Shown here piece by piece: positions 47,536-57,945 of a DNA stretch of 64,000 nt. Location: NCBI GenBank assembly GCA_018894105.1, contig CM032120.1, positions 25,690,710 through 25,754,709 on the forward strand, read 5' to 3'. How positions within the stretch are numbered: position 1 is the stretch's first letter; every line of letters begins with the position of its first letter. Position numbers and translations under genes: made by a program. The notes below the pieces were generated by a model. It worked only from the letters and a program-made list of their open reading frames with translations. It was not told the DNA's origin and ran no database searches. Origin of the DNA: Jacaranda mimosifolia. Its lineage: Eukaryota > Streptophyta > Magnoliopsida > Lamiales > Bignoniaceae.

Positions 47536-50500
47536 AGTTAAGACTCGTGGTTATACTTATATGCCAAGAACAGAAGTTATATGTGTTTGTTATAGAATTT
47601 ATTTTAAACCACTTCACACACTAAATCCACAGTGTAAAAAGGTAAATAAACCTATTAATGAAACAATTCTTATAGAAACCAATTTTAGTAGATCTAATAT
47701 TACTACTTGAAGAGCAATAAAATGGGAAGAAATTGTTTTTCCTGAAAGTTAGATTATGGAACAAGTTGTTAATCCACAGCCTATAATAAATTCAAATGTT
47801 ACTAATATAATACAAACATCTGATGGTCATATTCAAATACATTTTGAAGAAAACAAAAGATTAATAGAATCCTCTTCTAGATCCAGAATTTCTAGATCTC
47901 ATTCTAATACATCTTTTTATTCTCATAGTTCACCTTTTGATGATATTGATTTTCCATCAAGAGCTTCTACTTCTCAAATTAGAGAAATGTCCTCAAATGA
48001 ATATGAAATTCAGAATAATAAAGTAAATGAATTAAGAATTCCTAAAAATAATATTGTAAAGGAAATTTATAATAATCAAGAACAGGAAATAACCGAGTCA
48101 GAAATGAATTTTCCTATTTAATGGATTTTAACCAAAAAATTGATTTTAGTCCTGGATCTCATGCCAGGCAACTGATTAGAAAAGAATTTAATTTACCCAA
48201 ATGGGAACCATTTAGAAAATGGTTTTTTGAAAACTTCAATGAAGTAGATAAATTAAAATTTCAAAATGAATTTTATTCTTTTGCTTCAAAAGAAAATAGA
48301 TTAATTCCATTTGTCCCTTGGTTTATAACCAATTATTGAAAATTATATTTCTGTTATGGAAAGAAATTATAAACTGAGCAGTGGACAAGTTTTAAAAGCA
48401 ATATATCCACCTCAACAACATTTTCAAATTTATAATAATAGTGATGTATTATATTTTTTCTGCATTCCAGAAACTTTTTGAAAATGAAACTCTTCAAATT
48501 ACTGCTGCTACTATTAATAATTTAGTAAAATAGCAAAATTATGCCAATATGTATCTTAATGTATTAGGAGAACATATCTCATCTCTGCATACTAGAGTTG
48601 AACGCTTATATTCCCTTATTAATCAAGTTAAAAATTTGATTAGTGTTGCTAATCTTAATCAAGGACAACCCCAACCCCTAGAGGTTATTGCTATGCCTAG
48701 TATTAAGCCTCATCCTGAAATTCATAATTTCAAATTAAAATCTGTAAATGAATTAGAAAAAAATCCTTGATAATAAGTTTAAAGGATTGAAACTTAATCC
48801 TCTTAATAAAGAATTTGAAGATGGTATAAGTAATACTAAGAATTATAAGAATTATATTAAAGATGAAATTAATAAAATAGAAAAGTATGCTGATAAGCCT
48901 ACTATGAGGATGTATTATTATCCTAGGCTAACTCCCCAATATGTTCTTCATTAGGAACAAGAATTCATAATTAATAATAGTTATAATGGTACAAATATTT
49001 ATGAATGGAATTTAAGATGGATATACTGAAAGACAAACTTATAATTTGGTACATAGAATGCTTATGTATAGCACCATTTCTAAAAACAATGGTAATAGTG
49101 ATAAAGATGTTGCTAATATGATTGTTGCAGGTTTTATTGGCCAATGGAAAGGCTGGTGGGATAATTATCTTACTGCATCTTATAGATCTAAAATTCTTAA
49201 TACTGTTAAAAGTGAAACAGGTCATAATGTTGAAAATGTTGTTTATACACTTGTTGTGAATATTATAGAACATTTTACTAGTAGATGGTCTGAAAATTAT
49301 GAAAATATCATAACTTTACTTAATGGGTTAAAATGTCCTACTCTCACCTCATTTAGATGGTATAAAGATACATTTTTATCTAGAGTTATAGAACTCCCTG
49401 AGTCTAATAGTACTCATTGGAAATCAAAATTTATTGATGGGTTACCTTCCTTATTTTCTGAAAGAGTTAGAAAAAATCTTAGAAAAGGAGGTACTCATAT
49501 TAAATATGAAAATTATACTTATGGTAAACTTATAGGAACCTGTATCGAAGAAGGTTTATCCTTATGTAATGAGATTAAATTAAATCAACAAATTAAACAA
49601 CATAAAATTACAGAAAAAAGCCAATTAGGTCAATTATGTGGCCAATTTGGTATGGAACAACCATCCACTAGTAAGCCTCATATGCATAAAAAAGATAGAG
49701 TATCTTTTAATAAAAGAAAAGGGAAAAGAAGAGAAAAAAGAGAAAAAAGAAAGAAAGATAGAATAGAAAAGAAAAGAAAAAAATCAAAAGCCTTTTTTAA
49801 ATGTGGTAAAATAGGTTATTATGCTGATAAGTATAAAATGAAGAAAAATATTAATAATCTTAATATTGATGAAGAGTTAAAAGAAACTCTTTCTAAATTA
49901 CTTTTAAATTCTGATTCAAAAGATATTTCTGAAAATGATAATTCAGATAATAGTTCTGAGAAATCTTCAATATCTGATGATTTAAAAGCATTGGAAAATG
50001 AAAATTATGTTTCTGAAGAAGAATGTTTTGATCCTTGTAAAGAAGGAAATCCTTGTTCTAAACAAGAAAGTGATAATGAAGAATTTTATAAAATTCTTGG
50101 CCAATTTTATGATTTAAATGTTAATGTTCTAAATAGTGAAAATCTTATGGAACTTTTAAAGTTTATAAAAGATCCAGAGATTAGATCCAAAATCATAGAT
50201 CAAATAGAGGATACTCCTAGTTCTTCTCATAATTCTTTTGATAAAAATCAAGAAGCTTATACTTCGCCAGAACCTTATACTATGGCTGAGGTTCAAAAAA
50301 ATTTGAAACAAAGACAAAAAATTAAAACTCCTACTACAGTTCAGGATTTAACTGTAGAAATAAATAATTTGAAAAATGAGATTTATAATCTTGAACAAGA
50401 AAATAAATTTCTTGATGAAAGGATTTCTATTTTAGAAAATAATAAAATCATGAGTTTTCAAAATAAAAAAATTGAGGAAATAATGAGTTTTTCTACTAAT

Positions 50501-52927
50501 GACAATTTTCTTTCTACCCTTGAGATGATTACTTCTAAAAAATGGATTATGAAAATCATTTTATTCATTGATAATAGATTTAAAAAAGAATTAACTGCTT
50601 TAGTTGACAGTGGAGCAGATTTAAATTGCATACAGTAAGGAATAATCCCTACCAGGTATTTTCATAAAACTACTCATACTCTTAGTTTTGCTAATGGTTA
50701 GAAATTAGATATTCAATATAAATTACCAAAAGTGTATATTTGCAATAATAATACTTGCATTCCTCCAAGTTTTTTACTTGTTAAAAATATAACTAATCAA
50801 GTTATACTTGGTACTCCATTCTTAAAGAAAATATTTCCTATTAAATTTTCAGTTTATAACTGAACCTTTTACTAGAGTTCTTCATCAAATTCATGATTTG
50901 CTTATAGCAAAGAATCATCAAATTAATTTTCTTAAAGAAGAAATTAATATTTTAACAATTGAAGAAAAACTTCAAAATCCTAAATTACAAGATAAGATTA
51001 AATTAATAATTAATCAATTTTCTTTAGAAATTTGTAATGAACATCCAAATGCTTTTTGGAATAGAAAGAAACATATTGTTAATCTTCCATATGAAGATTA
51101 ATTTGGTGAAAAGAAAATTCCTACAAAAGCTAGCCCATGTCAAATGAATTCTGAATATTTATAAATATGTAAAAAAGATACTGCTTCTCTTTTACAAAAG
51201 GTTTAATAAAACATTCTAAATCTCTTTGGTCTTGTACTGCTTTTTATGTTAATAAACATTCGAAACAAGAAAGAGGAATACCTCACCTTGTTATTAATTA
51301 TAAACCTCTTAATAAAGTCTTGAAATGGATTAGATATCCTATTCCTAATAAAAAAGATTTATTAGATAGGCTTTATGAAGCTGTTATATTTTCAAAATTT
51401 GATTTAAAATCAGGATATGGCATATTCAAATTGCTGAAGAAGACAGGTATAAAACTACTTTTAATGTTCCAATAGGAAAATTAGAATGGAATGTTATGTC
51501 ATTTGGTCTGAAGAATGCTCCGTCAGAATTCCAAAAAAATTATGAATGATATATTTATACCGTACAGTGAATTTATTATAGTTTATATTGATGATATACT
51601 AGTTTTTTCTAAAACTATTGAAATGCATTTCAAGCATCTTGATATTTTCAAGAAAATTATTATTCAAAATGGTTTAGTTATATCCAGAAGAAAAATGAAT
51701 ATTTTCCAAACAAAAGTTAGATTTCTTGGTCATAATATAGAAAAGGGAAAAATTATTCCTATTAATAGAAGTATAGAATCTGCTTCTAAATTTCCTGATA
51801 AGATTACTGATAAAACTTATTTACAGAGATTTCTAGGAAGTCTCAATTATATTTCTGCTTATTATAAAAATCTGGCAGAAGATACTGCTATATTAAATGA
51901 AAGATTGAAAAAGGTTCCTAAACCATGGATTGAACAACATAGTGAAGTTGTTAGGAAAATAAAACAAAAAGTTAATAATCTTCCTTGTCTTATGCTTGCT
52001 AATCCAAATTGGAATAAGGTTATAGAAACTAATGCTTCTGATATAGGTTTCGGAGGTATTTTAAAACAAATACATCCAGATACTAAACAAGAATATCTTG
52101 TTAGATTTTATTCAGGAAAATAGAATAATAGTCAGAAAAATTATGCTACTATTGCTAAAGAAATCTTAGCAATTGTTAAATGTGTTTTAAAATTCCAAGA
52201 TGATTTATATAATCAAAAGTTTATTATAAAAGCAAATTGCCAATCAACAAAATATATGTTTAATAAAGATTTTAAACATGATGTTTCTAAGCATATGTTT
52301 GCTAGATGGCAAGGTACAGATAATAGTCTGCCCGACTTTCATTCTTGTGAGTATTTGCAGGAATGATCCCAATAAGAAGGGGTCAAAACTTCCCCTCTAA
52401 TAGAGGAGGAAGAGGAAAAATAATTGTCCAACATAGATCTCAGAGGCTAATAGCTTTCAATATTGCAGTGGATAATATCCCAGATGATCCTTTATTCAAA
52501 GAGTTTCTTGAATACAAGAAAGAAAAAGATCAACAGGAAGGTAATACCTCCTCATATGCTAATATTATAAATGAGGAAGAAAATGATGATTCTTCCACTT
52601 ATGAAAAAAGTTTATCCCGAGAAATTATACTATTCCTGGAAAACAAAGATTTACAATGGCAGAATGAGCCATGGACCTTAGTGCAAAGGTACCTTGATAC
52701 AACATCATATGTTGGATGATCCTATAAACAAAGAATACATTATGAGAATATACTCATAAGCACAGGATCCTGTGAGATTAATCATTTTTATCCGACTAAT
52801 AGTCGATTCATTTATAATTTCAGCAAAATTATCATTAAGAAGATTATATCTTCTGAAGAATGGGGAATTGATACCCTAAAAGAAAATTAATATTTCATCA
52901 GGAGTTAAAAACTCCTATTAAATTCAA

Positions 52928-54718
52928 GGGTGAATTGCAGCTACACCCCCTGAGGTTTGGTGTAATTACAAAAAAACCCTCATTGTTTTGAAAATTACAA
53001 ATACCCCCTGAACTTTGGGACCTAAATGTAATGCTGACGAAAAGTGTAAAATGACCAAAATGCCTTTCCATTAAAAAATTTAAAAAAAAAGAAAATTGAT
53101 TAGAAATATCAAAAGATAAAAATACCCTTGGACCTATTTATAATCTTTTTGAATTTACGAGGATTTATTTGATATATTTTTATCATCTTCAATTTCCGCC
53201 GGATCGCCACCACAGCCCGCCGAACAGCCGCCGTGGGCCTCCACCGGAACTGGTTTTTGCTGCCGCCAGAAGGTTCACCTTGTTGCACTCTATCAAACCC
53301 CCAAATCAATTTCAACTTTCCCCTTCACTTCATTGGCCAATTTCAAGCAAAACCGCTCAACTCCACCTTCCATTCTCCTTCTCCGTTGATCAAATCACAA
53401 AATTGAAACCACCATTAAACTCCTCTCATCGAGTCCATCAAAACCCACTCCTTGTTTATGAGTTTCCGTCACCGAAACTAAGCAACCCATCACCAGCGCC
53501 GTGAGGCTCCGTTCGGAGCTTAATTTCCGGTGAGTCGCTAGTTGTTTCTAGGCCAATTTGGTACCGATGCGTTCCTTGTGACCAGAGAAAGAGAATGGTT
53601 CGCTTGGTTGCTAGTTTTTCCAACGTCGGAGAGGTGCTGGTTGGAGAGGATGGTGACGGTAAGCATGGAAGAATTTGATACAATAGGAGGGCTCTTGTGT
53701 ATATATTTTTCAACTCTCTGAAATTGTAATTTCCACCCCAATACTTCCTCTCAGATTTCAATTGAATCCTTTTAACTCTCTGAGTGCCTCACATTGACCC
53801 CAAATTTGTTTTCCTCAATTTCAATTAACTCCTCAAACTAGTTAATGACTCTATTGACCCGGTTGATCAAAATTAATTTTGTTGACCACCAAAACTTTCA
53901 AAATTCTTACAACCAAGTCCTTTCTTATTCATGTTTTGAGCCCCAAAATTTTCGTCAAATAAATATTCTAATTTTTAAATCTTACTTTCTAAAATGCCAA
54001 ATCTAGGGGTGTTACATGTCATTATTATTTTTTAATTTTAAAAATTATTAAAAATATATTATCATGATAGATTTAATTTATTTTAGTTTTTTACTTATTT
54101 TACTTTTTAGTTAAATTGAATTGAATTCAATTAAAATATTATATATATTACTATTTTAATAATATAAATTTATATTTAACATAATCTAATATGTTATATT
54201 TTAAAGATATAAATTTAATTAAATTATTTTAGATATGCTTATTATTTTTAATACTATTGAGTATATCATTTCAATTATTAAAATTATATGTTCAAGATGA
54301 TAGATTTGATTTATATTTTTAATTTTTCTTACTTATTAAATTCAATTGAATATAATTAAATTATCTTAAATACATTTACTATTTTAAATTCACCCTAGAT
54401 TCTTCTTTGTTTTATTACATTTAATACCTCAAAAAAAAAAAAAAACACCCTTAACCAATTAAAAATCTTACAATACCACCCCTGAGGGTATTTTTGTCTA
54501 CTAAAAAAAGTCAAACCAGGTGAAAGATGCCATCAGTTAGCCTAAGGGTATTTTTGAAATTTTGCCTAAAATTTTTAACAATTGTACAGTAAAACCTAAA
54601 TGGCTGGACTGAAATGTTAGACGGCGATTAAGTTCAGGGGGGTATTTTTAATTTTCAAAACAACAAGAATTTTTTTGTAATTATGCCAAACCTCAGGGGA
54701 GGTAGCCGTAATTCACCC
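52928..54718. mobile_element. Mutator-like nonautonomous element inside pararetrovirus ORF2
   Basis: The ends gggtgaattgcagctac and gtagccgtaattcaccc open TIRs of about 65 bp. The 9-mer flanks taaattcaa (52919-52927) and tgaatccaa (54719-54727) match at 7 of 9, and copy C has the uninterrupted site taaattcaa at the same place, which confirms the insertion. The element is 1791 bp. Its AT-rich parts (54020-54420) resemble those in the WAT1 intron element. From 54016 back to about 53160, on the minus strand, lies a foreign block that starts tgtaacacccctagatttgg and looks like a chromovirus LTR. No transposase ORF. Confidence 0.85.
53160..54016 (-). repeat. chromovirus-type LTR piece carried by the Mutator-like element
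   Basis: On the minus strand this block starts tgtaacaccc and continues with phrases shared with the solo LTR at 34898, such as ggggtcaatgtgagg (near 53795 and 35070), and a GC-rich stretch with cggcggctgttcggcggg at 53205-53235 like the LTR's leader. Only the 5' part of an LTR is present. The ORFs in this block (53109-53761) are not regarded as genes. Confidence 0.6.
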
Positions 54719-55696
54719 TGAATCCAATTATTGGAATTATATTGAGGCATTTAATAAAGCCTTATTATATGAAAATTCAAATAGAAAACATTCTTAGTTT
54801 ATCAAGGTTTGCTCAGAAGTTTATAAACGAGAACTACCAAATTGGTTTCATGAATAGTGGATTAATTATGGTCCATCAGTAAAAATTCTTCCAGAACCTT
54901 TTAAAGGTTATTATACAGAATAGGTGAATTGTTCACCAAAGCTTATAAATTTGAAGAACCAGAATAAATGGATTGAGGGAATGGCTCCAATGTATTTCTT
55001 TGTTGAATTCTCTATTCCATGGATATGGAAATGGGCTCCTGAAGTTGATTATACTCAACAAAACATTCCATGCTTAAGAAGAATCTTCTTTACAAAATTT
55101 TGAAATAAAATGCTCTTGAAAGATAAAGAAACAGGAGAATATCATGGACAAGAAACTTTGGATCATGTCCAACAGAAAATATCAGAATACCAGCATTTGA
55201 TCAAGGCCAAACAACAAAGGATTTCCATAGTCCTTTCCAACATATCATGAGAAAAATGCAAATGAAGAAATGAGCAATCTCCAAAGAAGAAATGGTTAAA
55301 TCCTATATTGAAGAAATGAAGAAAGATTTAACGAAAAATCTGGATGTTGAGATGGATAATAAATCCAATTCCTCAATGGCTACCTCATCAAAAGGGAAAA
55401 ATCAATACAATTGCCTTGCAGGAGAATCTCAGGATCCTTATGAGGATGAAGAACCCTCAATTGAGGATATGTTTGAAAGTTTGAAAGAAATAATTAAAGA
55501 TAATATCAAAAAGAAGTCTGAAAAATCTACTACCAGACAAGAATAAGCTTGCCAAGCTATTTCAGACAGGAATTGACCCGCCAGCTATAATACACTATAG
55601 ACTTTTATAAAGTTACTTTTTGTAATAGTACTATTAGGATGCAAAATTTTTGCAATTTTTTTCTTTTTTGAGCTTTTGAAGTCCAGCTTTAATTGT

Positions 55697-55706
55697 CTAT
55701 AAAAGG
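55697..55706 (+). promoter_or_regulatory. TATA box of copy B promoter region
   Basis: The sequence tctataaaag lies about 150 bp after the ORF2 stop, in the intergenic region where caulimovirids have their full-length RNA promoter. The same sequence context occurs in copy C. It points right, toward copy C. Confidence 0.55.
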
Positions 55707-55738
55707 AGAGGCCACTTCAGTTTTTAGGCAGAAGCTAG

Positions 55739-56364
55739 TTAGAGCTCCCCATACCTTCCTTTGTATACTCTATAAATTTTTCTCAAATATAAATGAAGAC
55801 TGAAGTTCTTCAAGTATTTTTCTAGGTATTTTTAATTTTCTGTTTTGAATTTATATTTATTTATTTTGTATATATTAGCCTGAATGGTTGGCTAATTTAA
55901 TTTTGTGTTGGGCTACATAATTGTTTACACTAATTAGGCATGATGATTCTCATACTATATGGATAAGTGTCTGGAAATGTTAGAAAAATGATAGGAGGTT
56001 AAGAAGGTTTTGGGATCTAAGCAGGCAATCTTAATTATGGATCTTGGAGTGTGCCATGGTTTGCCCTCTATTTCCGTGTGGAAGGCGCTTAAGGCGTTGT
56101 TTGGCCTAACTTGATCTGTAATTAGGGCTAGACTGTTGGAGATCCTGAGTAAAACACCCCCTACATGGCTAGTTCTACCTATACTGCCGCCTGGCATGGT
56201 TAGCCTTAACTCCTTGAATTTTTGACACTTTCTCGATCCTTTTTTTAATGGCTAGCCTTAAGTCCTTGAATTTTTGACATTTTCCCGATCCTCTTTTCAT
56301 TTCCAGGCAGCAGTATAGGTAGAACCAGCCATATAGGTGGTGTTTTACAAGGCCAATGCTTTTT
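55739..56364. other. unique centre of the tail-to-tail pararetrovirus pair
   Basis: Homology between copies B and C stops at the common gaagctag (55731-55738 in B, complement 56364-56371 in C). The 626 bp between are not shared and contain the hairpin at 56150-56347. A minus-strand 80-codon ORF (55955-56197) has no recognisable domain. Confidence 0.6.
56150..56347. repeat. inverted repeat, 45-bp arms, loop with a direct repeat
   Basis: The left arm 56150-56194 and right arm 56303-56347 are complementary at 41 of 45 positions (shared core gttctacctatactg). The 108-bp loop holds two ~50-bp direct repeats, each with cttgaatttttgacac/t and cgatcct. It could form a stable stem-loop in DNA or RNA. 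Confidence 0.85.
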
Positions 56365-56396
56365 CTAGCTTCTGCCTAAAACTTGAAATGGCATTT

Positions 56397-56408
56397 CCTA
56401 TTTATAGA
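56397..56408 (-). promoter_or_regulatory. TATA box of copy C promoter region
   Basis: On the minus strand the sequence gtctataaatag lies about 155 bp after the ORF2 stop, matching the place and context of the copy B box. It points left, toward copy B. Confidence 0.5.
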
Positions 56409-56558
56409 CAATTAAGGCCGAATTTTAAAACTCAGAAAACAAATTGCAAAATTTTCACATCCAAAAAATACTATTACAAAAGTGACTTTATAAAAGTCAA
56501 AAAGTCAACAGTATTTTGTTGATGGTTAGTCATTCTTGTCTGAATTTGTTGACAAGTC

Positions 56559-57945
56559 TCATTCTTGTCTGGTGGATGATTCTTCAAATTTCTTTTTGAT
56601 ATAATCTTTTAATGTCTCTGTTAGGTGATCAAAAATATCCTCAATTGAGGGCTCTTCTTCCTCATAAGGATCTTGAGATTCTCCTACAAGGCAATTATAT
56701 TGATTTTCTTCTTTTGATGAGGTTGCCATAGAAGAATTGGATTTATTATCCATTTCAATATCCAGATTTTTCATTAAATCCTTCTTCATTTCTTCTATGT
56801 ATGATTCAACCATTTCCTCCTTGGATATTGCTCCTTTCTTCATCTACGTCTTTCCTATTATATGCTGAAAAGGACTAGGAGATTCCCTCTGCTGTTTAGC
56901 TTTTATCAGCTGTTGGTATTCTGAAATTTTTTCTTGAATATAATCCAATGTTTCTTATCCATGATATGCTCCTGTTTCTTTATCTTTCAAGAGCATTTTA
57001 ATTCCATAATTTTGTAAAGAAGATTCTCTTCAAGCATGGAATATTTTGTTGAGTATGATCAACTTTTGGAGCCCATTTCCAAATCCAGGGAATAGAGAAC
57101 TCAATAAAGAAATACATTGTGGCCATTCCCTCAATCCACTTATTCTGGTATTCTAAATTAATAAGTTATGGTGAACAATTCACCCATTCTATATAATAAC
57201 CTTTAAAAGGTTCAGGAAGAATTTTTATTGATGGACCATAATTAATCCACCATTCATGAAACCAATTAGGAAGCTCTTGTTTATAAACTTCAGAGCAAAC
57301 CTTGATAAACCAAGAACATTTTTTCTTTGAATTTTCATAAAGTAAAGCTTTATTATATGTCTCAATATAATCCTAATAATTGAATTTAATTGGAGTTTTT
57401 AACTCCTGATGAAAATATTGTTTTTCTCTTAGGGTACTAATTCCCCATTCTTTAGAAGACATAATCTTCTTTATTATAATTTTGCTAAAATTAAAACTTG
57501 CTCGACTACTAGTCGGATAAAAAAAATTGATTTCACAAGATCCTGTGCTTATGAGTATATTCTCATAATGTGATCTTTGTTTATAAGATCATGCAGCATA
57601 TGATGTTATATCAAGGTACCTTTGTATTAAGGTCCAAGGCTCATCTTGCCATTGCAAATCTTTGTTTTCCAAGAGTAGTATTACTTCTCTGGATAAACTT
57701 TTTTCATATGTGGAAGAATCATCATTTTCTTCCTCAGCTGTTATATTAGCATAGGATGAGGTATTACCTTCCTGTTGATCTTTTTGTTTCTTGTATTCAA
57801 GAAACTCCTTCAACAAAGGATCATCTGGGATATTACCCATTGCAATATTGGAAGCTATTAGCCTCCAAGATCCATGTTGAACAATTGTTTTTCCTCTTCC
57901 TCCTCTATTAGAGGGGAAGTTTTGACCCCTTCCTCGCAGGATCAT
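56559..57945 (-). pseudogene. ORF2 of copy C, uninterrupted by transposon
   Basis: It starts at 57945 with a start and the RGRGQNFPSNRGGRGKTI block, continues through SLSREVILLLENKDLQW (about 57700-57650), and ends in an acidic tail with IEMDNKSNSSMATSSKEE (about 56765-56700) and a stop at 56559. Frame breaks near 57587, 57375, 57000 and 56845 leave it non-functional. It shows the uninterrupted sequence of the site where copy B received its transposon. Confidence 0.7.

Larger units (their letters stand above)
52363..55546 (+). pseudogene. ORF2 of copy B, split by a Mutator-like element
   Basis: The frame opens with an ATG at 52363 and reads IPIRRGQNFPSNRGGRGK, an Arg/Gly-rich start, then an acidic block and a WTLVQRYLDTTSY block to 52719. 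After the transposon (52928-54718) homology to copy C resumes (WKWAPEVDYTQQ near 55030, GEYHGQETLDHVQ near 55135) and ends in an acidic Lys/Glu-rich tail with a stop at 55546. Its role is unknown to me; it occupies the place of the last ORF of other caulimovirids (ORF2 of florendoviruses, or the transactivator position), but no transactivator motif was recognised. It carries several stops. Confidence 0.7.
47536..55738 (+). pseudogene. endogenous pararetrovirus copy B (movement-protein end to ORF2 and promoter)
   Basis: The longest copy. It starts inside the movement protein (47536-47760, ICVCYRIYFKPL), continues with a Ser/Arg-rich linker (47756-48120) and a short block to 48339, the coiled-coil region (48360-48770), capsid and protease in one 530-codon open frame (49046-50638, DSGAD at its end), RT (51080-51800, YIDD at 51584-51595), RNase H (about 52000-52350, with a deletion near 52312), then ORF2 (52363 to 55546) split by a transposon at 52928-54718. 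The promoter region follows. Stops and shifts occur near 47708, 47753, 48340, 48533, 48770, 50638, 51100, 51170 and 51530. The movement-protein N-terminus and primer-binding site are missing. Confidence 0.88.

Noticed and set aside
53109..53761. ORFs of 67-111 codons around the GC-rich stretch
   Set aside because: They fall in the LTR-like block carried by the Mutator-like element and conflict with one another on both strands.
55955..56197. 80-codon minus ORF at the centre of the viral pair
   Set aside because: It overlaps the hairpin arm and has no similarity I can recognise; listed only as part of the unique centre.
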